Shown piece by piece: positions 36,921-45,534 of a stretch of DNA of 64,000 nucleotides. The notes under the pieces were generated by a model. That model was not told the origin of the DNA and searched no databases. It saw nothing but the letters and a program-made list of their open reading frames with translations. Location of the stretch: NCBI RefSeq assembly GCF_041821085.1, contig NZ_JBGUAZ010000001.1, positions 744,001 through 808,000 of the forward strand, read 5' to 3'. How positions within the stretch are numbered: the stretch's first letter is position 1; every line of letters starts with the position of its first letter. The translations under genes were made by a program, and so were the position numbers. The stretch comes from Natrinema sp. HArc-T2. Its GTDB lineage: Archaea; Halobacteriota; Halobacteria; Halobacteriales; Natrialbaceae.

Positions 36921-37970
36921 ATGAGTCAGGAGTCGGAGTACAGCGAGGGCGACCTCCGAAACACCGGGATGAGTCTCAAACACGACCGTGAGTGGGACTA
37001 CGAACTCGAGCAGATCGTCGAGGAGATCGAGGAACGAGACGCAAACAAAGTCGGGCTCCAGTTTCCTGAAGGACTGAAGCGACGCGGTCCAGCCGTCGCC
37101 GACGACCTCAGAGAACTGACCGACGACGACGTGACGTTCATGCTGTCGGGCCAGCCCTGTTATGGGGCCTGTGACCTAGACACCTATCTGATGAAACGCA
37201 CCGACGTGTTCGTTCACTTCGGCCACTCGCCGATGAAGAACACGGACAAGGTCATCTACGTGCCGCTGTTCTCGAACGTCGAAGTCAAACCGATCATGGA
37301 GGAAGCGCTCGAGACCCTCGAGCCGCCCGAAGAGACCGAGGGCGTCGGCCTCGTCACGACGGCCCAGCACATGAATCGCTACGAGGAGATGACGGAGTTC
37401 TTAGAGGAGCGTGGCTACGAGGTCCACAGCCGTCGCGGCGACGACCGGCTGACCCACGAGGGGCAGGTACTCGGCTGCAATTATGCGAGTGCAGACGTGC
37501 CCGCCGATCAGGTGCTCTACGTCGGCGGTGGCAAGTTCCACCCGCTCGGGTTGGCGATGGAACATCCCGACAAGCACGTGGTCATCGCGGATCCGGTCAA
37601 TAACGTCGTCACCGTCGCCGATACGGAGAAGTTCATGAAACAGCGCTACGGCGCGATCCATCGCGCGATGGACGCCGAGAAGTGGGGCGTCATCTTCTGT
37701 ACCAAGATCGGACAGGGTCGCTGGGAGCAGGCTCAGGAGATCTTGGACGACAACGACGACGCGTACCTCATCACGATGGACGAAGTGACGCCGGATCGCC
37801 TGCGCAACTTCGACATGGACGCGTTCGTCAACACCGGCTGTCCACGGATCACGACCGACGACGGCCCGCAGTTCCACAAGCCGATGCTCACCCCCGGCGA
37901 GTACCGGATCGCCGTCGGTGACGAGCCGCTTGATAGCCTCTCGTTCGATACCTTCCACGGCACCTGGTAA
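36921..37970 (+). CDS. dph2: Diphthamide biosynthesis protein Dph2 (radical SAM-like)
   Basis: 349 residues. Archaeal Dph2 is a homodimeric [4Fe-4S] enzyme that forms an aminocarboxypropyl radical from SAM and modifies a His of elongation factor 2. Its three scattered cluster Cys are visible: QPCYGACDL, QVLGCNYAS, and NTGCPRI. Conserved VGLQFPEGLKRR start block. Standard length. Confidence 0.94.
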   Translation: MSQESEYSEGDLRNTGMSLKHDREWDYELEQIVEEIEERDANKVGLQFPEGLKRRGPAVADDLRELTDDDVTFMLSGQPCYGACDLDTYLMKRTDVFVHFGHSPMKNTDKVIYVPLFSNVEVKPIMEEALETLEPPEETEGVGLVTTAQHMNRYEEMTEFLEERGYEVHSRRGDDRLTHEGQVLGCNYASADVPADQVLYVGGGKFHPLGLAMEHPDKHVVIADPVNNVVTVADTEKFMKQRYGAIHRAMDAEKWGVIFCTKIGQGRWEQAQEILDDNDDAYLITMDEVTPDRLRNFDMDAFVNTGCPRITTDDGPQFHKPMLTPGEYRIAVGDEPLDSLSFDTFHGTW

Positions 37971-37976
37971 CGCCCT

Positions 37977-37985
37977 CTTTTTTCT
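37977..37985 (+). terminator. Poly-T terminator after dph2
   Basis: ctttttttc-like run 7 nt after the dph2 stop; a strong archaeal T-tract terminator. Confidence 0.45.
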
Positions 37986-38218
37986 CGCTATCGCGTTCGG
38001 GTTGTCGTCGCCGTCACGACTCCCGTTTCGGCGATCCGTTCCGCTCGGTGACGGCTGCGGAGAACAGAACGCTCGGCGACCACCCCAAAATAGGGTGTTA
38101 CTTTCTCCAGAGTATAACCGTGTAGAGTCTAGTATAGTATGGAAATTATGGACCAAGGTGGAGATTCCAACGCAATTTGGGAGTGCCCTTTTGCATACTA
38201 GTCACCGACCAGTAGTCG

Positions 38219-38995
38219 ATGAGTAATACAGGACCGAGCGGATCGACGACCGCTGTCCGTGACGAGTTCTTCGACGCCTTCGCTGACTGCCGTCGACGAA
38301 CCGTTCTCCGGGTCGTGTATCAGCGATCGCCGGACGAACTCGAGAAAGACGAGCTTGCGCGCCACCTCGCAGCAGTAACAATGGATAAACGACCCGCCGA
38401 AATGACCGACGACGACTATCGAGGGGCGCTCGTCGATGTCCATCACCGGCTGGTGCCGTCGCTGACCGACGCTGGTCTCCTCGAGCCGGTCGATGACGAG
38501 ACGATCGTACTGGGCGATCATCCAGCCTTCGACGACGCCCTCCTCGAGGGCATCGTGTCGGCCCGCCACGACGCCGACGACGCCACACTCGATGCAGTGT
38601 TCCGCGCGCTCGCCGCCGACCGTCGACGGACGATCCTGTCGATACTTGCCGAGGAGGATCGCCCGCTCGAGACCGAAACGCTGGCTCGTCGCGTCGCGGC
38701 TCGCGAGGCGGAGACGACCGAGCGTGAGGTCGCCCGAGAGCGTGTCGACGAGGTGGCGACCGCGTTCGTGCACGTTCACGGACCCATGCTGGCAGATGCA
38801 TCGCTCGTCGACTACGACGCCGAGGCGGGGCGGGTCGCCGACGCGGACCACCCGGTTGTCGACCCCGAGTGGATCCGGCCCGGCGACGCAGCAGCGACAG
38901 CGACCGACAAGTCGGTGACCGTCGAACGACATGTCGACGACGCCGCGCCAACGACACACCAGCTGATCTATCGCGCCCAGCCACGCTCTCCGTGA
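38219..38995 (+). CDS. Tandem winged-helix protein (DUF7344-like repeats)
   Basis: 258 residues with two similar halves. Each half has FDAF/FRALA-D-RRRT(V/I)L followed by ELARHLAA or TLARRVAA and a second helix, ending in a D-x-G/S-LV/LL wing: residues about 15-105 and 122-210. This is the haloarchaeal DUF7344-type winged helix duplicated. Probably a DNA-binding regulator; no sensor domain. The upstream 248 bp is AT-rich and may be autoregulated. Confidence 0.75.
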   Translation: MSNTGPSGSTTAVRDEFFDAFADCRRRTVLRVVYQRSPDELEKDELARHLAAVTMDKRPAEMTDDDYRGALVDVHHRLVPSLTDAGLLEPVDDETIVLGDHPAFDDALLEGIVSARHDADDATLDAVFRALAADRRRTILSILAEEDRPLETETLARRVAAREAETTEREVARERVDEVATAFVHVHGPMLADASLVDYDAEAGRVADADHPVVDPEWIRPGDAAATATDKSVTVERHVDDAAPTTHQLIYRAQPRSP

Positions 38996-39154
38996 TCGAG
39001 TCGGGGTCAGGCGACGGCGAAGACAAGCGCCGGTCAGGTCACGGTACCGGGCAACGCGGTAGGTCAAGCCACGACCGGCGCCGGTCCTTGTCGGGGTTCG
39101 CCCCACTTCGCGGAGACGACAACACTTACTCAGTCGGTCCCCACAGCCTCGAGT

Positions 39155-39988
39155 ATGATCGAAAGCGACTGGGACGATTGGCTCGTCCGCGACGTCGAAG
39201 ACGCGACGCCGGAGGGTGTCGCGATCTGGTATCTCGGCTGTAACGGCTTCGTCCTGAAGGGGACCGACGGAACGACGATCTACATCGATCCGTATCTCGG
39301 ACTGGGCGATCCACCGCGGACGGTCCGGATGATTCCCGTGCCGTTCAACCCGGGCGACGTTGCCGAGGCCGACGCCGTCCTCGCGACCCACGAACACACC
39401 GACCACGTCCACGGGCCGAGTCAGGCCCCGATTCTCGCGAACACGGATGCGACCTTCTATGCACCCGACGACAGCGTTGCGAAAGCCCGCGACGAGGAGG
39501 CGTGGACCGACGAGTGGGACGTCACCGACGACCAGCTGACCGAAGTCGCCGAAGGAGACTCCCTCGAGATCGGCGAGTTCACCGTCCACGTCGAGCCCGC
39601 CAACGATCCCGACGCGACCCATCCCGTCAGCTACGTGTTCGAACACGACGCCGGCACCTTCTTCCACGGCGGCGATACGAAACCGACCGACGAGTTCGAA
39701 CGGATCGGCAACGAGTACGATATCGATCTCGCGGTGTTTGCTTTCGGCACCGTCGGACAGATTCCCGACAAACAGACCCGCGAGCCCAAGCGAACCCGCT
39801 GGTACAACGACGAGAATCAAGCCGTCGAGTGTGCCAGCGCCCTCGAGTGTGACCGACTCTTGCCGAGTCACTGGGACATGTGGAAAGGTCTGACCGCCGA
39901 TCCGACGGCACTGCACCACCACACGGCCAGTTTCGAGTATCCACAACGGCTCGAGCTCGTCGAGATCGGCGACCGCGTCGATTTGTAA
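39155..39988 (+). CDS. MBL-fold metal-dependent hydrolase (UlaG-like)
   Basis: 277 residues. Metallo-beta-lactamase fold of the UlaG/L-ascorbate-6-phosphate lactonase branch: IWYLGCNGFVL, DPYLGLG, metal motif THEHTDHVHG, HGGDTK, and a late LLPSHWDMWKG His. Cytosolic. TATA-like cttac ~28 bp upstream. Adjacent genes do not suggest a sugar pathway, so the substrate is unknown. Confidence 0.83.
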   Translation: MIESDWDDWLVRDVEDATPEGVAIWYLGCNGFVLKGTDGTTIYIDPYLGLGDPPRTVRMIPVPFNPGDVAEADAVLATHEHTDHVHGPSQAPILANTDATFYAPDDSVAKARDEEAWTDEWDVTDDQLTEVAEGDSLEIGEFTVHVEPANDPDATHPVSYVFEHDAGTFFHGGDTKPTDEFERIGNEYDIDLAVFAFGTVGQIPDKQTREPKRTRWYNDENQAVECASALECDRLLPSHWDMWKGLTADPTALHHHTASFEYPQRLELVEIGDRVDL

Positions 39989-40044
39989 CGATTCCCAAAC
40001 TGTCCGCACATTTTATAATAATGGTATGGTAACGTTGGTTCCAT

Positions 40045-41934
40045 ATGACCAGCACCGCCGATACGGACGACGTAATCGAGGTCAGCGCCGATGGGATCTC
40101 CGTCCAGAAGACGTTCGAAGCGGACGAGTTTCCCGTTCCAGCGATCCGATTCGAGATCGAATCGGACCGTGACGAGTCGGTCACGATCCAACTCTCAGAA
40201 GACATTCCCGACTCGTTCCCGATGGACAAAGTCGGCTTTCACCCCGACTATCACAGCGACGACTGGACCGCCTATCAGGACAACCACGTCGAGTTCACGG
40301 CGACACTCGAGGCCGGCAGCGCGCTCGAGACCGTCTACGGGATCCAGATCGACGACGACAGTCGAGCCGCGGCGTTTCTCACTGAGCCGGCGATCCTCGA
40401 ACTCGAGGCCGGCGACGACGACCCGTCAGATGCCGACGAACTCGACGACGATGTCATCGGCAACATCGTCTCCGAGGACGGCAATCAGGCCGTCAAGGAC
40501 ATGATCTCCGGCGAATCGGACGCCGTTCCCGGCCTCGAGGAAGACGAAGACGACTCCGACGACGAAACTGACGAAGACGACACCTCGGGCCTCGATCTCG
40601 ATCTCGGGGATGTCGACACCGACCCCGATCCGGTCGACGACGAGACGGCTGACGACGACGAGACGCCGGACATCGATCTCGGCTTCGGCGACGAAGAGTT
40701 CCCAGAAGACGACGAGCCGGATATCGATCTCGGATTTGACGAGGATGACGACCTGTCCGTCGAGGACGACGACCTGTCCGTCGAGGACGACGAGCCGGAT
40801 ATCGACCTTGGGTTCGACGAGGACGACGACCTGTCCGTCGAGGACGACGAACCGGCGGCTGATGTGGATGACGAACCAGCCGTCGAAGCAGACGACGAAT
40901 CGACTGTCGAGGATGACGACGAACCGGTGTCTGATGAGGACGATGAACCAGCCGTCGAAGCAGACACCGAGTCGACTGTCGAGGACGATACCGAACACGA
41001 CGTGACGATCGACACCGACGCGGACGAGACAGCCACCGAGGACGAATCGGCGAGTGCAGACGCCGAACCGACCAGCGGCGATGCCGAACCGGCGACTGAC
41101 GACTCCTCGGACGAACCAGTCGAAGCGAGCGCCGACGACACCGAAACGCCGGCCCTCGAAGTCGAGTCCGACGCAGCCGACGGTGCTGCAGAGCCAGACG
41201 AGCCAGACAGTGACAGTGACGACACAGCCGAACCGGCAGCCGAGCAGACGGAAGACCCTGCCGAGACGGTCGATGCCGACACACCGACTGCAGATGCCGA
41301 TGCCGACGCGGTCGATTCGCCGGCTGAAGCCGAAACCGCCACTGTCGAGTTCGACGGCTCGGTTGCGGCTCGCCTCGCGACCGAGATCCGAGACGGAACG
41401 GTCGACGACGACGATCTCGAGACGATTCAGGCCGAACTCGACCTCGAGCCTTCGGGGCCGGAAATCGCGAAAGTCGAGCACCTCCAGTCTCGCGTCGAGG
41501 AGGTCGCCGCCTACACCGACGCACTCGAGACGTTCCTCGAGGACAACGGCACCGGCGCACAGCTCATCGAGGAGGTCCAGGACGATCTCGAGGCGCTGGA
41601 AGACGACCTCGCGTCGATGGACGAGCGACTCGGGGGAACGTCGTCACAGGTCGAGGAACTCGACGCTGACGTTGCGGACCTCACGGACTGGAACGCCGAT
41701 CTCGAGACGGATCTGAGCGACGTCACAGACGACGTCGACGACCTGGACGAGACCGTCACGGAGATCGACGACGACGTTTCGGACCTTACGGATACCGTCG
41801 ACGACGTAGAAGACACCCTCGAGGATGTGGAAGCTGACCTCGAAACCGTCGCGGACGACCTCGAGACGGTTCGGGCGGACGTGACGGACATCCAGGACTG
41901 GCGCGACCAACTCGGCTCGATGTTCTCTAACTGA
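40045..41934 (+). CDS. Extremely acidic three-part protein: folded head, Asp/Glu repeat linker, C-terminal coiled coil
   Basis: 629 residues. Residues 1-118 look folded (alternating strands, FEIESDRDESVTIQLSEDIP). Residues ~130-430 are an Asp/Glu/Ala linker with repeats of PDIDLGF(D)EDDDLSVEDD and EPAVEAD(D/T)ES(T)VEDD. Residues ~430-629 contain a short domain and a heptad coiled coil (DLETDLSDVTDDVDDLDETV..). No signal peptide or membrane span. Likely an elongated cytosolic scaffold; I know no function. 80 bp before the HisG-like gene, same strand. Confidence 0.72.
   Translation: MTSTADTDDVIEVSADGISVQKTFEADEFPVPAIRFEIESDRDESVTIQLSEDIPDSFPMDKVGFHPDYHSDDWTAYQDNHVEFTATLEAGSALETVYGIQIDDDSRAAAFLTEPAILELEAGDDDPSDADELDDDVIGNIVSEDGNQAVKDMISGESDAVPGLEEDEDDSDDETDEDDTSGLDLDLGDVDTDPDPVDDETADDDETPDIDLGFGDEEFPEDDEPDIDLGFDEDDDLSVEDDDLSVEDDEPDIDLGFDEDDDLSVEDDEPAADVDDEPAVEADDESTVEDDDEPVSDEDDEPAVEADTESTVEDDTEHDVTIDTDADETATEDESASADAEPTSGDAEPATDDSSDEPVEASADDTETPALEVESDAADGAAEPDEPDSDSDDTAEPAAEQTEDPAETVDADTPTADADADAVDSPAEAETATVEFDGSVAARLATEIRDGTVDDDDLETIQAELDLEPSGPEIAKVEHLQSRVEEVAAYTDALETFLEDNGTGAQLIEEVQDDLEALEDDLASMDERLGGTSSQVEELDADVADLTDWNADLETDLSDVTDDVDDLDETVTEIDDDVSDLTDTVDDVEDTLEDVEADLETVADDLETVRADVTDIQDWRDQLGSMFSN
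40660..40990 (+). repeat. In-gene degenerate tandem repeats coding for Asp/Glu-rich units
   Basis: Repeated units such as gacctgtccgtcgaggac and gagccggatatcgatctcg occur three or more times in this stretch, encoding DLSVEDD and PDIDLGF units. Two near-identical DLSVEDD units are directly adjacent at 40750-40790, suggesting recent slippage. Confidence 0.6.
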
Positions 41935-42014
41935 GCGGCGCGATTGTCGGCCATCGATTTCGGACTGTGCCGGAAACGCAACTCGTTTATCCGTTGCCGA
42001 TTGAGAACCGGTCG

Positions 42015-42941
42015 ATGGGCGAGACGATACCGATCGCTGTTCCACGAAAGGGGCGACCGCTCGAGTCAGTACTCGATCGGATCGCAGGTCGCCTCGGCGT
42101 CCCCGACCTCGCCGACGACATTACATCGACGCTTCGTCACGAAAAGGCACTCACGAAAGGGTCCATCGAGCCCGACGAGGAGGACGTCTACCATCGTCTC
42201 GCAGACTACAGTACCGTCGACGATCCGACCGCACCCGAGTACACGCTGTTGCGCGACGACCGCGCCGGCAAACCGCGGCGGATCGTCTTCGACAGCGTCA
42301 CGATCCCGCTGTCGAACGTCGAAGGCGCACCCGACGACGCGGCGGTCCAGCTCGTCGGTCGTGAGGAGCCGTTTCGAGCACTCCGAACCCACGAGTTCGC
42401 GCTCGGGTTCGACAGCGCAGACCTCGTTCTCGAGGAAGTCGTCGAACTCCGACCGGAGCCGCTCGACCGGATCGCCGACGTGAACGCTCGAATTAATCCC
42501 GCCGACACCGACGTGCAGGTCGTCACCGGGCTCGGCGATACCGTCTACCACACGCTGCTTGCCACGCCCGAGGTCGCGCCGTCCGCCGAATCGATCGATC
42601 GGGACTTCCTCGAGACCTACGAGGGACCGCTCTGTATCGAGCCCAGATACGAACGGCTCGTTCAGGCCGTGCTCGGCACGCAGCTCCTCGATGGCATCGA
42701 CTTCCAGTATCCGACCGACGGTCGCGAGGAAGAAGCAGCGATCGCCGACGCGGGGCTGGGCGTCTATCTGACCGTCACGGGTTCGACCGCCCGTGATCAC
42801 GGTCTGCTGCTCGGTGAACAGCTGTTCCCGAGCGAAACCGTCCTGCTCGAGAACACGGCAGAAACGACCGACACGGTCGACTGCGTCCGCGCGCTGCTGA
42901 ACGGCCCCGATCTCGAGACGGAGCTCGCGGTCGGCCACTAA
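42015..42941 (+). CDS. HisG-like (ATP phosphoribosyltransferase fold) protein, probably not catalytic
   Basis: 308 residues. N-terminus IPIAVPRKGRPLESVLDRI copies the HisG opening (IAxPxKGRL), and GVYLTVTGSTARDHGLL...TVLLENTA corresponds to the HisG PRPP-binding TGTTLR..ENGL and the following ESTA. The middle (40-200) is divergent and carries an acidic insertion. The ATG at 42015 is supported by a gtttat box centred 27 bp upstream. True HisG is expected elsewhere in the genome. The gene follows the acidic scaffold gene, and a joint role is possible. Confidence 0.65.
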   Translation: MGETIPIAVPRKGRPLESVLDRIAGRLGVPDLADDITSTLRHEKALTKGSIEPDEEDVYHRLADYSTVDDPTAPEYTLLRDDRAGKPRRIVFDSVTIPLSNVEGAPDDAAVQLVGREEPFRALRTHEFALGFDSADLVLEEVVELRPEPLDRIADVNARINPADTDVQVVTGLGDTVYHTLLATPEVAPSAESIDRDFLETYEGPLCIEPRYERLVQAVLGTQLLDGIDFQYPTDGREEEAAIADAGLGVYLTVTGSTARDHGLLLGEQLFPSETVLLENTAETTDTVDCVRALLNGPDLETELAVGH

Positions 42942-42959
42942 CGCACGATCGCTGCTGTC

Positions 42960-44273
42960 TTACTCCCAGTTGTGCAGCGAGTCGCGGAAGATTTCCGCGA
43001 CATCTGCTTTCGTCACCGGGCGCGGATTACATCGCAGCAGCCGTTGCTGGGTGTCGACAGTCTGTTCGGCCAGCCAGTCGATCTCGTCGTCAGTGATGCC
43101 GGCGAGATCGTGGAGCCCGCTCGGGAGGACGTTCAGATCACGCTGGAGTGAGACGAACTCCTCACGTGCGCGATCGGCTGCGGTTCGCGTGCTCAGTCCG
43201 TCGGTGTCCGCGCCGAGCAACTCGGCGATGGTCGCAAAACGGTCTGGATCGCTGGCGACGTTGTACCCCAACGTGCTCGCCGGCGTGAGCACGGCGATCG
43301 TTTCACCGTGATAGGTGTGGTACTTATTGCCGACCGGATACGCCATCGCGTGACAGAGGCTTGCACCGGCCGTGAGACCGGCGATCGCGCCGTACAGTGC
43401 GCCCTTCAACATTGCCTCACGAGCCTCGAGGTCGTCACCGTTGTTGACCGCCCGTCGCACGTTACTCGAGAGGAGGTCGATCGCCTTCTCGCTGAACAGT
43501 TCGGTAAAGCCAGTGCGGCCGGCGTAGACCGGTCGGTCGGCGGGGTCCTCGGGACGGAGTAAGTTGTCGTATCGATGTGTCGTATACCCTTCGATGGCAT
43601 GGCCGAGCGCGTCCATTGCGGTTTTCGCGGTGAGATCAGGCGGGAGCGACGTGGTCAGCGTCGGATCGAGTACCGCGGCGTCGGCTCGCACGTTGTTACT
43701 CGAGATGCCCTCTTTGATCTCTTTCTCGGCGACGGAGAGGATCGCAACCGGCGAGATTTCGGAGCCGGTGCCAGCCGTCGTCGGGAGCAAGACAAGGGGT
43801 GGGCCGGATTCGGTGAGCGCCTCACCGGAGCCGGTCGGTTCGGCGACGTAGTCGAGTATTTCGCCGCCGTTGGCGACGACCGCGCGCGTCGTCTTCGCGG
43901 TGTCGAGACAGCTGCCGCCGCCGAGTCCGATGTAGAAATCGTAGCCGTCCGGCCCCATCTCGTCGCGAACGAACGAGATACACTCCTCGACGGCCTCGAT
44001 CGAGGGTTCGCGCTCGGAGCCGTCGTAGACATCGACATCGAATCCCGCGTCCTCGACGTGGTCGGCAACCCGGCCTGCGTGGCCGATCTCGGCCAGCGTC
44101 TCGTCGGTCACGATCAGCCCGCGTGCATCGTCGTTGACGCCCAGATCCTCGAGTTGGAAGCCGAGTTCTCTGACCGCGCCACGACCCACACGGATCTGTG
44201 GCATCTGAATGTGCCAGACGGTCTCGGGCGTGAGTTCGTGCGGGCTAGCAGAGACGGAGCGCTCGTAGCTCAC
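42960..44273 (-). CDS. Iron-containing (group III) alcohol dehydrogenase
   Basis: 437 residues. NAD-binding GGGSCLDTAK, LLPTTAGTGSEISP, and metal-site motifs TAKTAMDALGHAIEGYTTH and TAGASLCHAMAYPVGNKYHTYHGE with the Asp and three His ligands. The GTG at 44273 (reading SYERSVSASPHEL) overlaps the upstream lactonase stop by 4 bp (GTGA), which decides the start. Substrate unknown; homologues oxidise hydroxyacids or lactaldehyde-type compounds. Confidence 0.88.
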   Translation of the reverse strand: MSYERSVSASPHELTPETVWHIQMPQIRVGRGAVRELGFQLEDLGVNDDARGLIVTDETLAEIGHAGRVADHVEDAGFDVDVYDGSEREPSIEAVEECISFVRDEMGPDGYDFYIGLGGGSCLDTAKTTRAVVANGGEILDYVAEPTGSGEALTESGPPLVLLPTTAGTGSEISPVAILSVAEKEIKEGISSNNVRADAAVLDPTLTTSLPPDLTAKTAMDALGHAIEGYTTHRYDNLLRPEDPADRPVYAGRTGFTELFSEKAIDLLSSNVRRAVNNGDDLEAREAMLKGALYGAIAGLTAGASLCHAMAYPVGNKYHTYHGETIAVLTPASTLGYNVASDPDRFATIAELLGADTDGLSTRTAADRAREEFVSLQRDLNVLPSGLHDLAGITDDEIDWLAEQTVDTQQRLLRCNPRPVTKADVAEIFRDSLHNWE

Positions 44274-45076
44274 AGCCCCCACCCCGGCTGCATTGCCTCG
44301 AACTGCTCGGGGTCGTGTCCGTAGACGATTTCGGCGTCGTGACGCCGCTCGAGTGCTTGGATGCGACGGAGGCTGTCGAACCACTCGGTCTTGCCCCAGA
44401 GAAGATGCGCTCCGAGCGGAATCTCGTCCTCGAAGTTGTCGGCCATGTAGACCTGATCACCCGTCAAGACGAGCGTCCCCTCGTCGTCTATGTGGATCAC
44501 CGTCCCGGTGAGCCCTGGTGTGTGGCCGGGGAAGCGGACGAACTCTACGTCCTCGAAGTGTTGCTCGCGGTCCCGGTGTAACACGTGCCAGTTCAGGTCG
44601 TGGTCGAAGTCCTCGAGGATATATGCGCCACTTCCCTCGTCGGTCTTCGCGCTGTAATAGGCGAACTTGAGCTCGCGCTCGTGAACGAAGACGGGGACGT
44701 CAGTCCCATCGAAGAACTCGAGTCCGCCGGCATGATCGAGGTGCAGGTGGGTCTGGAAGACGTAATCGATGTCGTCGATACCGAATCCGGCCTCGTTGAG
44801 GTCGTCGTCGAGCCGATGCTCGTGGGCATCGTGTGGATAGAACGCCTGTACGAGTCCCTCGGGCCAGTGGCCCTCGAGTGCGTCGTGATGCGAGCCGGTA
44901 TCCCAGAGGATCGTTCCCTCGGGATGGTCGATCACGAGGCTCCAGACCGGAATTTCACCGTAATCGATGTCGGGGTTGGGCTCGTCGTGTGTGCCGAGCA
45001 CGTGCCCTTCCATCATGTAGTTCATGTCGACCTCGAGGCCACCGCGGTCGAGAACGTGTATGGTAGCATCAACCAT
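44270..45076 (-). CDS. MBL-fold N-acyl-homoserine-lactonase-like hydrolase
   Basis: 268 residues of the AiiA/lactonase branch: metal motif THLHLDHAGG, later RFPGHTPGLTG and TGDQVYMADN, final YGHDPEQF. The branch includes quorum-quenching lactonases and other ester/lactone hydrolases. ATG at 45076. Translationally coupled to the iron alcohol dehydrogenase, so a lactone-to-hydroxyacid-to-ketoacid route is a reasonable guess. An attaatcat-like TATA lies ~45 bp upstream. Confidence 0.85.
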   Translation of the reverse strand: MVDATIHVLDRGGLEVDMNYMMEGHVLGTHDEPNPDIDYGEIPVWSLVIDHPEGTILWDTGSHHDALEGHWPEGLVQAFYPHDAHEHRLDDDLNEAGFGIDDIDYVFQTHLHLDHAGGLEFFDGTDVPVFVHERELKFAYYSAKTDEGSGAYILEDFDHDLNWHVLHRDREQHFEDVEFVRFPGHTPGLTGTVIHIDDEGTLVLTGDQVYMADNFEDEIPLGAHLLWGKTEWFDSLRRIQALERRHDAEIVYGHDPEQFEAMQPGWGL

Positions 45077-45347
45077 GGTACAACACCACAACTAGGTGAC
45101 CAGAACCTGGCTAATAATCATTCGGGAGAAAGAACCTGCCACCGGTACGCACCGAGACACCCCGCTGGTGCAAGCCTGGTTGGCGAACCCCTTCTCTAGT
45201 TGATCGCGAACGAGCGAGAATTAGTCATTATGCGGGCACGACTGCCAGAGAACGGGTAACACCGCTTGAACGCACGTAGTGGTTCGTCCAACGTGACCGA
45301 CGACAGGGAGTCTCGAGCCGCAAATTGATATAGCTATATTTGATTTA

Positions 45348-45506
45348 TTAGTCCAGTCCAAGACAGACACTCTGACTACGATCATAGTTATGATCTGTCC
45401 ACTGTTCATCCCAGAACCGGACTATGCCAGTGTAAGGATCGGCCACCACGTAGTCGTCTGTACTGTCGAAACTGCTGGACATCTCCCAGTCCACTGTGTC
45501 TCTCAT
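45348..45506 (-). CDS. 52-residue ORF of unknown function downstream of the recombinase
   Basis: Reads MRDTVDWEMSSSFDSTDDYV at the N-terminus, continuing through VADPYTGIVRFWDEQW and ending in CLGLD. Aromatic and acidic, without repeats, and soluble-looking. Codons such as AGT and ACA are unlike the highly GC-biased neighbours, which suggests transfer. It starts 28 nt after the recombinase stop on the same strand and could be cotranscribed. No family recognised. Confidence 0.45.
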   Translation of the reverse strand: MRDTVDWEMSSSFDSTDDYVVADPYTGIVRFWDEQWTDHNYDRSQSVCLGLD

Positions 45507-45534
45507 CAGCGAAATCCCCGTGGGCCGACACCTA

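Noticed and set aside
38198-40009. 603-codon open frame on the minus strand
   Set aside because: It covers two well-supported genes (tandem winged-helix and MBL hydrolase) on the other strand and encodes no recognisable fold.
45221-45409. 62-codon minus-strand ORF beside the recombinase
   Set aside because: It overlaps the better 52-residue ORF in another frame and has no coding bias.
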